A DNA stretch of 47,057 bases from an uncultured Thiotrichales bacterium (GTDB lineage: Bacteria > Pseudomonadota > Gammaproteobacteria > CAZUMV01): the NCBI GenBank assembly GCA_938041655.1, contig CALISW010000139.1, positions 1 through 47,057 of the forward strand, given 5' to 3'. Made by a program: the position numbers and the translations under genes. Under the pieces are notes generated by a model. That model saw only the letters and a program-made list of their open reading frames with translations, had not been told where the DNA came from and made no database searches. Positions 27,385 to 40,018 of the stretch are shown here, piece after piece. Position 1 is the stretch's first letter; every line of letters begins with the position of its first letter.

Positions 27385-28836
27385 TTACATTGGCACAACA
27401 TCAAAGTTTTCCTGCGAATATTGAGACTCGACCTGATATTTGATCGGTATATCGATAAAAGATTCCAATTCAGCCAAACTAGATGATTCATCATCAATTA
27501 AAAGCTCGATAACCTCTTCTGACGCCAACACCAGTAATTGGCTGGCATCGTACTGTCGCGCCTCTCTCATAATCTCCCGAAATAGCTCATAACAGACCGT
27601 TTGTGCCGTTTTCACATAACCACGACCACCACATTCTGAGCAAGACTCACACAACACATGACCGAGACTATCTCTGGTGCGTTTACGTGTCATCTCAACC
27701 AGCCCTAACTCTGACAATCCAATCACATGTGTTCTGGCATGATCTTTAGACAGTGCTTTATCCAGGGACAGCAGTATTTGTTGTTGATGCTCTTCATCTT
27801 CCATATCAATAAAGTCGATGATGATAATGCCGCCAAGATTACGCAAGCGCAGTTGACGCGCTATCGCAACCGTAGCTTCAAGGTTGGTTTTAAAGATAGT
27901 TTCTTCCAGACTGGTGCTACCGACAAACCCACCTGTATTCACATCTACTGTAGTCATCGCTTCGGTTTGATCAATAATCAAATACCCACCAGACTTTAAA
28001 TCAACTTTCGGTTGAAGTGCTCGAGCGATTTCATCCTCAACACCATACAGATCGAACAATGGCCGCTCACCAACATAATGCTGAACCTTATCAATATGCT
28101 CTGGCGTTATTCTCTCGGCAAAATCAATTAACTTATCGAATGTCTCTTTTGAATCAACACTAAATTTTTCTATGTCTGTCCCTACCAAGTCACGCACAAT
28201 TCTTTTAGGTAGCTCAAGATCGCTGTATATGCAGTCTCCTGACTTTGCTTTTTTGGCACGCTCTTCTATCGCTGTCCATTGACGGTTGAGATATTCTATA
28301 TCCAGCTGCAACTCTTCGCTGGAGCAACCTTCTGCAGCGGTGCGCACGATCAAACCATGCTTGCTGTTCTGATTGAGCGATGCTGATAATTGCTCGAGGC
28401 GTTCACGCTCCTCAGCGTCTTCAATTTTAGTTGAAAGAGCAATGGTCGCATTGTCTGGCATTAAAACCAGATAGCGGGCGGGAATAGTAATTTGTGTTGT
28501 CAGGCGCGCACCTTTGGTACCCATAGGGTCTTTAACCACCTGTACAAAAATTCTCTGCCCCTCCGTCAACACCTGATTGATCGGGCGCGACTCTCCAGCT
28601 TCATTTTTAGCATCAGCCACATCAGACACATGTAAAAAAGCACCTTTCTCCAGACCTATATCAATAAATGCCGCTTCCATACCGGGTAACACCCTACTAA
28701 CCGTACCCACAAACAAGTTGCCGACAGTGCCACGCTTCTGTTCACGCTCAACAATCAGTTCCTGCAAGGTTCCGTTTTCAAGAATAGCCACTCTGGACTC
28801 GGTGGGGGTTATGTTGATCAATACTTCTGTCGTCAT
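27385..28836 (-). CDS. rng: Ribonuclease G
   Basis: The 483-residue protein is RNase G, a 5'-end-dependent endoribonuclease that matures the 16S rRNA 5' end and cuts some mRNAs. It has the N-terminal RNase E/G S1-like region (GTVGNLFVGTVSRVLPGMEAAFIDIGLEKGAFLH), the catalytic DVNTGGF and IIIDFIDME Asp pair, and the zinc-link CxxCxGRG (CSECGGRGYV). The length excludes RNase E, which has a long disordered tail. It overlaps maf by 4 bp. Confidence 0.97.
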   Translation of the reverse strand: MTTEVLINITPTESRVAILENGTLQELIVEREQKRGTVGNLFVGTVSRVLPGMEAAFIDIGLEKGAFLHVSDVADAKNEAGESRPINQVLTEGQRIFVQVVKDPMGTKGARLTTQITIPARYLVLMPDNATIALSTKIEDAEERERLEQLSASLNQNSKHGLIVRTAAEGCSSEELQLDIEYLNRQWTAIEERAKKAKSGDCIYSDLELPKRIVRDLVGTDIEKFSVDSKETFDKLIDFAERITPEHIDKVQHYVGERPLFDLYGVEDEIARALQPKVDLKSGGYLIIDQTEAMTTVDVNTGGFVGSTSLEETIFKTNLEATVAIARQLRLRNLGGIIIIDFIDMEDEEHQQQILLSLDKALSKDHARTHVIGLSELGLVEMTRKRTRDSLGHVLCESCSECGGRGYVKTAQTVCYELFREIMREARQYDASQLLVLASEEVIELLIDDESSSLAELESFIDIPIKYQVESQYSQENFDVVPM

Positions 28837-29414
28837 GAATAATCTCGACTCATTGCTTCACTAATCAGCTCGCTGGTTTCATGCAATGGCAAGCCCATAA
28901 CCCCACTATAGCTACCATTGATATGGGTTACAAAAACAGCACCTTTACCCTGAATCGCATAACCGCCCGCCTTGTCTGCTGGCTCTCCAGTGGACCAGTA
29001 CTGTTCGATGACTGCAGCGGATAATTCACGAAAGGTAACTTGTGTTTTACTCAACTGGCCAGAATTCCAGCCATCAAACGTGCAGGCGACGGCCGTTAAT
29101 ACCTGATGCGTTTGACCCGATAATAAATTCATCATACGCACAAAATCAGCTTCACTGTCAGGCTTGCCAAATATCTCGTCGCCCAGCACAACACTGGTAT
29201 CTGCCGCGATTACCAATACGTCTGGTAGCTTCAATGCTTCAGCTTTTTCAGACGCCATGCGTGTGACATAAGACTCAGGATTTTCCCCCGCCCGAACACT
29301 CTCATCGATATCTGCAGGCACCACTTCGGGAGTAATGCCGATTTGCTGCAGCAACTCCAAACGACGTGGTGACTGTGAAGCCAACACTATTCTGGATGGA
29401 CGCACTTCAGGCAC
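28833..29414 (-). CDS. Maf-family dTTP/UTP pyrophosphatase (YhdE type)
   Basis: The 193-residue protein is a Maf nucleotide pyrophosphatase that removes modified dTTP or UTP from the pool. Signatures are LASQSPRRLELLQQIG at the N-terminus, VIAADTSVVLGDEIFGKP with the catalytic Asp, and KAGGYAIQGKGAVFVTHINGSYSGVMGLPL. The last motif suits the YhdE (dTTP/UTP) branch rather than YceF. It overlaps rng by 4 bp and rlmH by 8 bp, consistent with coupled translation. Confidence 0.95.
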   Translation of the reverse strand: MPEVRPSRIVLASQSPRRLELLQQIGITPEVVPADIDESVRAGENPESYVTRMASEKAEALKLPDVLVIAADTSVVLGDEIFGKPDSEADFVRMMNLLSGQTHQVLTAVACTFDGWNSGQLSKTQVTFRELSAAVIEQYWSTGEPADKAGGYAIQGKGAVFVTHINGSYSGVMGLPLHETSELISEAMSRDYS

Positions 29415-29877
29415 GATGGTAGGGATGATTATTTAAAATTGACTGGGCTCGATAGAGTTGTTCAGCGACCAGTATACGCACCACTGGATGTGGAAAGGTC
29501 AGATTGGAAAGCGACCAACGCTTTGACGCGCGCTGCAAACATTGCTGATCAAGGCCATCAGCTCCTCCAATTAATAAAACCACATCGCGCCTATTGTTCT
29601 TCCAACCCTGCAATTGAGCGGACAGCTCTTTGGTTGACCACGGCTTGCCCCGTTCGTCTAATGCGATTACATCAACCTGATCTGGAATTGCCTTGAGGAT
29701 TAATTCGGACTCTTTGCGCTTACTGGTAGCTGCATCCACTTTTTTACTATTTACCGCTTGAGGCAACTCTATCAAGTCCAGCTTCACATCTGAGGAGAGC
29801 CGCTTGGCATATTCTTGATAGGCCGTGTTTACCCAGTCAGGCATTTTTTGACCAACCGCAAGCAAGGTAATTTTCAC
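29407..29877 (-). CDS. rlmH: 23S rRNA pseudouridine-1915 N3-methyltransferase RlmH
   Basis: The 156-residue SPOUT methyltransferase modifies pseudouridine 1915 of 23S rRNA on assembled 70S ribosomes. Family features: MKITLLAVGQKMPDWV start, the Ile-Gly-Gly-Ala-Asp-Gly loop in VVLLIGGADGLDQQC and the ending LVAEQLYRAQSILNNHPYHR. Length is normal. It overlaps rsfS by 4 bp and maf by 8 bp. In many gammaproteobacteria rlmH is followed by mrdA and rodA; here maf follows directly. Confidence 0.97.
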   Translation of the reverse strand: MKITLLAVGQKMPDWVNTAYQEYAKRLSSDVKLDLIELPQAVNSKKVDAATSKRKESELILKAIPDQVDVIALDERGKPWSTKELSAQLQGWKNNRRDVVLLIGGADGLDQQCLQRASKRWSLSNLTFPHPVVRILVAEQLYRAQSILNNHPYHRA

Positions 29878-30239
29878 TGAGACTCCGGCGCAGCCACCTC
29901 ATCAATAATCTCCTCCGTATCCCACAATTTTTCCAGATTGTAATAATCACGGGTTGAGGCAGTCATTATATGCACCACGATATCGCCAAGATCAACCAGC
30001 ATCCAGTCAGAAACATTTTGCCCTTCGACACCCAGCGGATGATGATCCGCTTCTTTAGACCTTTCAACCACCTTCTCCAGCATGGCTTTGTTATGTCGAC
30101 TCGAGGTTCCCGTCGCTATAACCATACGGTCGGTGATGGTGGTCTTCTCAGCCACGTCCAGCACTGTAATATCAAGCGCTTTAATATCTTCCAAAGCGTC
30201 AATGACCAGCTTTTCCAATTCTTCTATTTTCATACTCAT
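29874..30239 (-). CDS. rsfS: Ribosomal silencing factor RsfS
   Basis: The 121-residue protein is RsfS (Iojap), which binds L14 on the large subunit and blocks joining to the small subunit when nutrients run low. It shows TDRMVIATGTSSRHNKAMLEKV, then HHPLGVEGQNVSDWMLVDLGDIVVHIMTASTRDYYNLEKLW, all typical. It is 5 bp after nadD and overlaps rlmH by 4 bp, which is the usual order. Confidence 0.97.
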   Translation of the reverse strand: MSMKIEELEKLVIDALEDIKALDITVLDVAEKTTITDRMVIATGTSSRHNKAMLEKVVERSKEADHHPLGVEGQNVSDWMLVDLGDIVVHIMTASTRDYYNLEKLWDTEEIIDEVAAPESQ

Positions 30240-30244
30240 CTATA

Positions 30245-30862
30245 TCAATTCTCAATATATAAGCCATGCTTGGCTATGTAAGACTCTACCGCCTCGGGCA
30301 CTAAATAACGTATCGATTTTCCTGCCTGCAAACGCGCCCTGACATCGGTAGATGAAACTTCGGTTCTACTGATCGGCACCTTGATAATCTTGCCTTGCTT
30401 GCTATCCAGTTGCTGCACCAACCTGGACTGCACCCAATCTTCCGGGAATGCTGCGAGCGAAAGGCGTGAGCCAGGCCTGCGCAACACGGCAATATTAGCC
30501 AACTTCAAAATACTCTTCCATCGATACCAGGATGGTAAAAATGAAAATGCATCTGCGCCCATCAGTAGGACTATGGGTTGGTCAATACGTTCGCGTAACA
30601 ACATTAGAGTATCGTAAGTGTAAGACGCTTGTTTGCGCTGCAACTCCAATCCCTCGTACTTTAATCCGGCAATATCATTTATAGCTAATTTCAACATCGC
30701 TGCGCGCTGCCTGGAACTCACCCTTGGTTGCGTGCGATGAGGAGTAATATTCGCCGGCATCATCCTGACTTCACTCAGAGCAAGCTGATCGCGCACATCA
30801 ATTGCCGCACGCACATGTCCAACGTGCACGGGATTAAACGTACCCCCGAACAAACCAATCAC
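30245..30862 (-). CDS. nadD: Nicotinate-nucleotide adenylyltransferase
   Basis: The 205-residue enzyme transfers AMP to nicotinate mononucleotide in NAD synthesis. GLFGGTFNPVHVGHVRA carries the HxGH motif (His13, His16) of the nucleotidyltransferase fold; LLMGADAFSFLPSWYRW and the ISRTEVSSTDVRARL segment near the end (SSTDVRxxL) are also typical. Length is normal. It follows proA by 9 bp and precedes rsfS by 5 bp, the common gammaproteobacterial order. Confidence 0.97.
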   Translation of the reverse strand: MIGLFGGTFNPVHVGHVRAAIDVRDQLALSEVRMMPANITPHRTQPRVSSRQRAAMLKLAINDIAGLKYEGLELQRKQASYTYDTLMLLRERIDQPIVLLMGADAFSFLPSWYRWKSILKLANIAVLRRPGSRLSLAAFPEDWVQSRLVQQLDSKQGKIIKVPISRTEVSSTDVRARLQAGKSIRYLVPEAVESYIAKHGLYIEN

Positions 30863-30871
30863 GAGATTTTC

Positions 30872-32137
30872 CTAAGCTCTGGTTTGACCATTACCCAACA
30901 CAATATATTTTTGATTGGTCAAACCTTCCAGACCTACCGGCCCACGCACATGCAACTTATCAGTGCTGATACCAATCTCCGCACCCAGCCCGAATTCAAA
31001 GCCATCGGCGAAACGCGTGGAGGCATTAACCATCACTGTACTGGAATCCACTTCGGCTAAAAATCTCATCGCCAAGGTGTGATTCTCGGTAACAATGGCA
31101 TCGGTATGATGTGAGCCGTATTTTTCGATATGCGCAACCGCATCATCAAAGTCATCCACCACTTTGATAGCCAGAATTGGCGCCAGATATTCTGTTGTCC
31201 AGTCTTTAGCGCTAGCCTTTTTCGCAGAACGTAAAATCTTGCGGGTGCGATCACAGCCCTTTAGCTGCACTTTATGTTTCTTTATAGCTTTCGCAAATGA
31301 CCCCAGAAAGCGCCTCGCAACAGCTTTATGCACTAACAACGTTTCCATTGCATTACAGACACCGTAGCGATGCGTTTTCGCATTCAGAGCAATCTCACGA
31401 GCCATGTCCAGATCAGCATCTTCATCAACATAGACATGACACACACCATCCAGATGTTTAATCACAGGAATTTTGGATTCTTTACTGACCCGCTCAATTA
31501 GACTCTTGCCACCACGAGGGATAATTACATCGATACTATCGTCCATTTGCAGCATAGACCCTACTGCGCGCCGGTCTGTGGTCGGCACCACCTGAATAAT
31601 ATTCGCATCCAGCCCTGCCGCTTTTAAACCAGCACGAAGGCATTTTAAAATAGCCAGATTACTGTGCAGTGCTTCAGAGCCACCACGCAAAATACAGGCA
31701 TTGCCTGACTTTAAACATAAGCCAGCAGCATCTGCGGTTACATTTGGCCGGGACTCATAAATGATGCCAATCACGCCTAACGGCACTCGCATTTTTCCAA
31801 CCTTGATCCCGCTTTCCAGAAATTGCATATCAGATATCTGACCGACCGGGTCATCAAGGGTAGTTATTTTTCTCAAACCATCAGCCATGTTTTGTATGCG
31901 CTCATGATCCAGCTTGAGGCGGTCCAACATCGCTGCCTCCAAACCTTTGTCGCGACCAGCATCCAGATCTTTACTATTTTCTGCAATCAGGTGCTTGGCG
32001 CTTTTCAATAAGGCATCAGCCATAGCTGAGAGAGCATTATTACGCTGAGCAGTAGAAGCCACCGCTGCCGCACGGGCAGCCTTGCGCGCCGCATTGCCGA
32101 GGCGCCTCATTTGTTTTTCAATTTCTACTTTAGTCAT
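30872..32137 (-). CDS. proA: Gamma-glutamyl phosphate reductase
   Basis: The 421-residue form from ATG 32137 is ProA, the NADPH-dependent second step of proline synthesis, reducing gamma-glutamyl phosphate to the semialdehyde. Signatures include [36 protein letters not shown], the active Cys in [14 protein letters not shown] and [29 protein letters not shown] start at 32173 would add 12 residues inside holA and is less likely. From 32137 the gene lies 4 bp after the holA stop. proB is not in the window. Confidence 0.95.
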   Translation of the reverse strand: MTKVEIEKQMRRLGNAARKAARAAAVASTAQRNNALSAMADALLKSAKHLIAENSKDLDAGRDKGLEAAMLDRLKLDHERIQNMADGLRKITTLDDPVGQISDMQFLESGIKVGKMRVPLGVIGIIYESRPNVTADAAGLCLKSGNACILRGGSEALHSNLAILKCLRAGLKAAGLDANIIQVVPTTDRRAVGSMLQMDDSIDVIIPRGGKSLIERVSKESKIPVIKHLDGVCHVYVDEDADLDMAREIALNAKTHRYGVCNAMETLLVHKAVARRFLGSFAKAIKKHKVQLKGCDRTRKILRSAKKASAKDWTTEYLAPILAIKVVDDFDDAVAHIEKYGSHHTDAIVTENHTLAMRFLAEVDSSTVMVNASTRFADGFEFGLGAEIGISTDKLHVRGPVGLEGLTNQKYIVLGNGQTRA

Positions 32138-32141
32138 AATT

Positions 32142-33164
32142 CTATACAGCACTGGCTTTAATAGTATCAACACCGGCTACGCGCAAACCGAGTGCCAGAA
32201 TTTCATTCCAGACATCGCCCTTAGCCTGTCCTTTGGCTACCCAATCAAGACGACAAACATCACTAAGGATTTGATTGGCTTGTTCAGTACTAAGACGATT
32301 GGCAGCCTGCCTTACCATACTCTGTTGGGTGTTCCACAGACCTTGTAAAGCACTCTGTTCATCACCCCCGGTTGCTTGCGCTTCCTTGAGGGCCACGAGT
32401 TTGCGGAGTTTATCAGTCATCATCCACAAAATCTGGTTTTCATTCACACCTTCCTGGCGCAATCCGTCAAGCATTCTGACCAGGCGCGTTGCATTGCCTT
32501 GTAGAGCTGTATCAACAAAATCGAAAGGGTCATATCTGGCGCTATCGGTGATGGCCATACGCACCTGTTCCAGACTTAATTCACCCGGCTCGCACAGTAA
32601 TTGTAATTTTTCTATTTCCTGCGAAGCGGCCAGCATATTCCCTTCAACGTATTCAGCCAGCAGCGGCACGACTCCGCGCTCACACTGGTAACCGCCTTGC
32701 TTGAACCTGGCATCTATCCACTGACTTAACTCTCTGGGGCGCAGCGGGTAGACATCAATACTGACACCAACCTTGTCTACTTGCTGAGACCACTTTTGTT
32801 TTCTGGTCCCGGCATCCAATTTCGAGGTTTGCAACAGCAAAACCGTATCAGGCCCGGCGCTTTCGCAATACTCGGTGATTGCTGCAGAACCTTCTTTGCC
32901 CGGCTTGGCTATGACCATGTGTGCATCGAGCAACTGCTTGTCACCAAACAATGACATCGACGCTGCACCGGCAACTATTTGTTGCCAGTCGAAACCTGCT
33001 TCAATATGGAATTTTTGAACTTCTGAAAAACCGACTGACTTTGCGGCAGCACGAATCAGGTCAGCGCACTCCTGTACCTGAAAAGGTTCATCGCCACTGA
33101 TGCGATAAACGGGTGCGATAGATTTCTTGAGTTGTTGCTGTAGTTGCGCCGGCTTAATATTCAT
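32142..33164 (-). CDS. holA: DNA polymerase III delta subunit
   Basis: The 340-residue protein is the delta subunit of the clamp loader, which opens the sliding clamp. Features are the start [38 protein letters not shown], typical of HolA, then [37 protein letters not shown] and [17 protein letters not shown]. Length matches E. coli HolA (343). It lies 4 bp before proA and 31 bp after the small membrane protein gene, instead of directly after lptE as in E. coli. Confidence 0.96.
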   Translation of the reverse strand: MNIKPAQLQQQLKKSIAPVYRISGDEPFQVQECADLIRAAAKSVGFSEVQKFHIEAGFDWQQIVAGAASMSLFGDKQLLDAHMVIAKPGKEGSAAITEYCESAGPDTVLLLQTSKLDAGTRKQKWSQQVDKVGVSIDVYPLRPRELSQWIDARFKQGGYQCERGVVPLLAEYVEGNMLAASQEIEKLQLLCEPGELSLEQVRMAITDSARYDPFDFVDTALQGNATRLVRMLDGLRQEGVNENQILWMMTDKLRKLVALKEAQATGGDEQSALQGLWNTQQSMVRQAANRLSTEQANQILSDVCRLDWVAKGQAKGDVWNEILALGLRVAGVDTIKASAV

Positions 33165-33195
33165 GCGCGATCAGTACTCGAGGAATGACGACCCA

Positions 33196-33618
33196 CTAAA
33201 TTGTCTCGGTACCCCATTCGGCCACCACCAATACCAAGCCTAGAATAATAGCGATTACTGCATAGATAAATTGCTGATGAATGAAAAAGTAAAAGCCGTT
33301 TACCATTAATGCCAAACCAGCAAAATAAAGCGAGATGCCCGGCACTAGATTATAGAGTCGTCTGGAAAGACCGGATTTAACCAGTTGAATGCCGGCTATT
33401 AGCAGAGCGATAAAAAAGACGACCCACATTACGGCAATCACCAGATGCTTGGCTGCATAGAGTGGGTTATTGTCGAGAAAATGCGTGAGCGTAGTGATAA
33501 GTATCGCGCCGCTTCCTATCAATCCAGCAGCAGCAACCACCGCTGCAACAATACCGCCCAGCATGGTCAACTTACTTCGTCCTTCCGAGGCCAGTTCCAG
33601 ATTAGTGTCCGTATTCAT
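33196..33618 (-). CDS. Small four-helix membrane protein between lptE and holA
   Basis: The 140-residue protein has a short cytosolic N-terminus of about 16 residues and then four membrane helices (about 18-42, 54-78, 90-108 and 110-134), very hydrophobic throughout. I recognise no family. It is on the same strand with gaps of 37 and 31 bp to its neighbours, so it is probably part of the leuS-lptE-holA transcript. Its position separates two genes that usually adjoin. Whether it has an envelope function related to LptE is not shown. Confidence 0.7.
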   Translation of the reverse strand: MNTDTNLELASEGRSKLTMLGGIVAAVVAAAGLIGSGAILITTLTHFLDNNPLYAAKHLVIAVMWVVFFIALLIAGIQLVKSGLSRRLYNLVPGISLYFAGLALMVNGFYFFIHQQFIYAVIAIILGLVLVVAEWGTETI

Positions 33619-33655
33619 ATCATCTCCTCCGCAGCCTTATTCTAGCATGCCTTAA

Positions 33656-36618
<2,963 letters not shown>

Positions 36619-36716
36619 TCAATAGTCAGGCAAGCATAACAGCCCGCTTATGCCGGAAACAACAGGCGATTTATAGTTGTATTATTGGTTTACAGGGAAT
36701 ACTACGGATAACATTT

Positions 36717-39134
36717 CTAGGCAGCCATCTCGCTAAGGGGCTTTGGCTTGGCGATGGCATAACCCTGTACATAATTGACCCCGATTTGGGACAGTTTCGC
36801 ACGAATTTCAGCAGACTCAACATATTCGGCAATAGTGTATTTTTTCATAGCATGACCAATAGCATTGATTGAACGCACCACTTCTTCGTCGATACTGTCG
36901 TTCAGCATATCCTTGACGAAGGAACCATCTATTTTCAGATAATCAACCGGAAGGCTCTTAAGATAATCAAACGATGACATACCGGTACCAAAATCATCCA
37001 ATGCAAATTGACAGCCCTTTATCTTGAGGCTGTTTATAAATCCCATCGCTGCATTCATATTCGCAATAACTGAATTTTCGGTTAACTCAAAAATAATCTT
37101 GCCTGGGTCTACCTGGCTATCTTCAAAACACTGCTCTACAAAACCAAGGAACTCGGCATCACATAGTGAAGAACCATCGATATTTATCGCCAATCTTGCA
37201 CCACGCAATAGGCCCAGGTTCAAGCCACACCAACGCAGCGAATGCTTGATTACCCAACGATCAAGACTCGGCATCAAACCGTAGCGCGTAGCAGCAGGGA
37301 TAAAATCGCCGGGCATAAAATAACCGCCATCTTTATTGATCATACGTACCAGTACTTCATAATGTGCGGCTATGTTTTGTCCATCAGGGATTATTCCAGT
37401 GCGCTCTATTGGCTGGTAAAAGAGCTCGAATTCATTCTCATCGAGCGCGGCCTGAACCCGTGAAAGCCATTTTACCTGGCCTCGTTGCCTGGACATTTCT
37501 TCACTATCACTGCGATAAACCCGTACGGACCTACCACCACTTTCTTTGGCCAGATAACACGCTGTATCAGCCTGTGTCAGAGCTGACTCTGCATCCATAT
37601 CAGGGCCTAATTCAACCACACCAACACTGGCACCTAAAGCAAATACTTCCTCGCCAAATGTAAATCTGTTCTGTTCAATTTTTGCTACGAGGTTTTGCAT
37701 AACCTTGACGCCATTCTCTAGCTCGCAGTTACGTAGAATAAAGGCAAATTCATCACCACCGAGTCTGGCAACCGTATCGCGCTGCCTGACGGTTGAGCCG
37801 AGTAATTGAGCCACCTGCCGCAATATTTCGTCACCAGCGGTATGACCCGATGTATCGTTGACCACCTTGAAACGATCCAGGTCCAGAAAACAAAGTAGAT
37901 AACTTTGATCCTCGCGCTCAATTGCCTTGAGTACGTCGTCTAGCTGGTATTTGAATTCAGGTCGATTAAAGAGCTTGGTCAGCTCATCCTGTGTTGCTTG
38001 TCGTGACAACTCTTTTTCCAGTTCCAGCCGCTCGGAAACATCTCTGACAACGACCACATAGCCGGTCAGTTGCCTTGACTCATCATGCATTTCGGCTATT
38101 GACTCTTCGATGAATCGTTCTTGACCATCTCTGCGCTGCATTCGGCTCTTGCGCTTGTGAAACTTTTCTTCTCGATTCGCCATACTTGATGTGCCTGTTG
38201 CTTCAACAGCACGCCCAAATTCATTTTTAATCTTGATTATCTCGGCCAGGTTTTTACCGACGGCATCTCCCATCGACCAGCCAGTTAATGCTTCAGCTGC
38301 CGGGTTTAAATACTTGATAGAACCATAAATATCGGTAGTTACTACACCATCGGCTATAGACTGAAAAGTAACTGTTAATTGTTCTTTTTGTTCGTTGAGC
38401 TCAACCACATGCTCATTAACACGACGCTGAAGATCTTCTCGATCTGCAGTGATGACCGCTTCAGCTTGAGCATTTCGTAGCAGCACATAACTCGCAATAA
38501 CCAGACCCAACATCAAAATAGCGAAAAGCAGAGGTTTTTGTATGGTCAGGACATTGGCAAAACTGCTAACACCGTCAGCCGCTCCTTTACTCATATTCTG
38601 GTTATAAAACTTGGTCAGATTAACCACGCTATCCAGCACCGAAATTTCAGAAGGCATCCAGTCAGTCAGCATAAATGATTGAGCCTCGCTTACCTGCCTT
38701 TCCTTGATCAATGTGATCAATTGCTGGTCAATCACGGCTGCCTTATCCAGTTGCTGCTTAATCTCCGAGATTAAATCTTGCTCATATTGAGGCAACAGCT
38801 CATCACCTCTTAGTAGATCGAGCAATATCTGATCCTGCTCTGCGAGCCTCATGTATTCTTCGGATAGTGCCTCGAGCTCTACTTGGTTATAGACGTTAGA
38901 AATACCCTGTAAAGTATTGATTTTATTCTGTGTGTGACTATGTAGCGCTTGACTAGTGATGGTCTTTTGGGAGTATTCTGTAGTGACCATGTCAATATCC
39001 CGCGTAATCTCCGTCATACGGGTAAGATTGATATAGCCAGCCAGCATCGCCAATGCCAGGATTAACAGGAATCCAGCACCTAAAAGGAAGCTATTCGCTG
39101 AGAGTAGCGATTTAAAAACATGCTTTATTTGCAT
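36717..39134 (-). CDS. Membrane-bound PAS-GGDEF-EAL c-di-GMP enzyme
   Basis: The 805-residue protein has a membrane helix (about 15-33), a helical periplasmic sensor (about 35-200), a second helix (201-220), a coiled region, a PAS domain (about 250-370), a GGDEF domain with intact GGDEF (459-463) and the inhibitory site RxxD (Arg451, Asp454), and an EAL domain whose signature reads EVL (593-595). The DDFGTG loop with catalytic Asps and ELTENSVI are kept, so phosphodiesterase activity is likely. It would make and/or break cyclic di-GMP in response to a periplasmic or PAS-bound cue, controlling biofilm or motility. It stands alone, upstream of leuS. Confidence 0.95.
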   Translation of the reverse strand: MQIKHVFKSLLSANSFLLGAGFLLILALAMLAGYINLTRMTEITRDIDMVTTEYSQKTITSQALHSHTQNKINTLQGISNVYNQVELEALSEEYMRLAEQDQILLDLLRGDELLPQYEQDLISEIKQQLDKAAVIDQQLITLIKERQVSEAQSFMLTDWMPSEISVLDSVVNLTKFYNQNMSKGAADGVSSFANVLTIQKPLLFAILMLGLVIASYVLLRNAQAEAVITADREDLQRRVNEHVVELNEQKEQLTVTFQSIADGVVTTDIYGSIKYLNPAAEALTGWSMGDAVGKNLAEIIKIKNEFGRAVEATGTSSMANREEKFHKRKSRMQRRDGQERFIEESIAEMHDESRQLTGYVVVVRDVSERLELEKELSRQATQDELTKLFNRPEFKYQLDDVLKAIEREDQSYLLCFLDLDRFKVVNDTSGHTAGDEILRQVAQLLGSTVRQRDTVARLGGDEFAFILRNCELENGVKVMQNLVAKIEQNRFTFGEEVFALGASVGVVELGPDMDAESALTQADTACYLAKESGGRSVRVYRSDSEEMSRQRGQVKWLSRVQAALDENEFELFYQPIERTGIIPDGQNIAAHYEVLVRMINKDGGYFMPGDFIPAATRYGLMPSLDRWVIKHSLRWCGLNLGLLRGARLAINIDGSSLCDAEFLGFVEQCFEDSQVDPGKIIFELTENSVIANMNAAMGFINSLKIKGCQFALDDFGTGMSSFDYLKSLPVDYLKIDGSFVKDMLNDSIDEEVVRSINAIGHAMKKYTIAEYVESAEIRAKLSQIGVNYVQGYAIAKPKPLSEMAA

Positions 39135-39340
39135 AGTTTTTTATTTAATTCAGTAGTTTAAGTCCACTTATTGATGTATTTAAATACAAATGGACGCATA
39201 TAAGCAATGACCTTATCGGATATTCCCACAAAACACTGTGATGAGTATCTTCGATCTGAATTAATCTAATCCCCTATCTTTCTTGGCGTTACAGCGCTGA
39301 ACGCATAAACTACCCGCCCGAACGCAATAATTTTCCATTT

Positions 39341-40018
39341 ATGAGCATTGCCTTATTTGATCTAGATAACACCCTTTTGTGTGGTGACAGCGATCATTTA
39401 TGGGGTAAATTCCTCTGCGATAACGACCTTGTAGACAAAGAACTTTATGGCACGGAAAACGACCGCTTTTTTGCAGAATATCAGGCCGGGACACTGGATA
39501 TCGTTGAGTACAACGAATTTTGCCTGAAGCCACTTACTGAGCATAAGCTTGAGCAATTGCATGTCTGGCGTGATCAATTTATTGAGAGCGTGATTGCGCC
39601 AGTGGTGTTAGATAAAGGTTCTGAAACCATCAATACGCATCGAAATGCCGGCGATACAATACTAATAATAACGGCAACCAACCAATTTGTTACCTCACCT
39701 ATCGCTGCCATGCTCAATGTAGATGGCTTGATCGCGACCATGCCTGAAACAATTAATGGTGCCTATACTGGCAAACTCACCGGTACTCCCTGCTTTCAGG
39801 AAGGCAAAGTGACTCGCTTGAATGAGTGGCTTGATCAAACTGGAGAGTCTCTAGTGGGTAGTCATTTTTACTCTGACTCAATCAACGACTTGCCACTGCT
39901 TAAACAAGTCGAAACACCTGTCGCTGTTGATCCGGATGACAAACTTCTTCAACATGCTCGCGAGAATAGCTGGCAAGTCACTTCATTCAGAGGCGACAGC
40001 TTCCCCCACTCATCATGA
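39341..40018 (+). CDS. HAD-IB family phosphatase-like protein, first gene of the ccm operon
   Basis: The 225-residue protein is a HAD hydrolase of the phosphoserine-phosphatase branch: DLDNTLL with nucleophile Asp7 and Asp9, a helical cap (about 20-80), TATNQFV as motif II, and YSDSINDLPLL with the Mg-binding Asps. The substrate is unknown. Its stop overlaps ccmA by 4 bp (ATGA), so it is translationally coupled to the cytochrome c maturation genes. It is the first gene in that operon; no promoter of good quality could be fixed in the 206-bp gap before it. Confidence 0.88.
   Translation: MSIALFDLDNTLLCGDSDHLWGKFLCDNDLVDKELYGTENDRFFAEYQAGTLDIVEYNEFCLKPLTEHKLEQLHVWRDQFIESVIAPVVLDKGSETINTHRNAGDTILIITATNQFVTSPIAAMLNVDGLIATMPETINGAYTGKLTGTPCFQEGKVTRLNEWLDQTGESLVGSHFYSDSINDLPLLKQVETPVAVDPDDKLLQHARENSWQVTSFRGDSFPHSS

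Noticed and set aside
39152-39199. Nested palindrome (GTATTTAAATAC at 39176-39187 inside GTCCA...TGGAC) before the HAD/ccm operon
   Set aside because: It is AT-rich and short, and I cannot tie it to a known regulator such as Fnr or ArcA; chance is likely.
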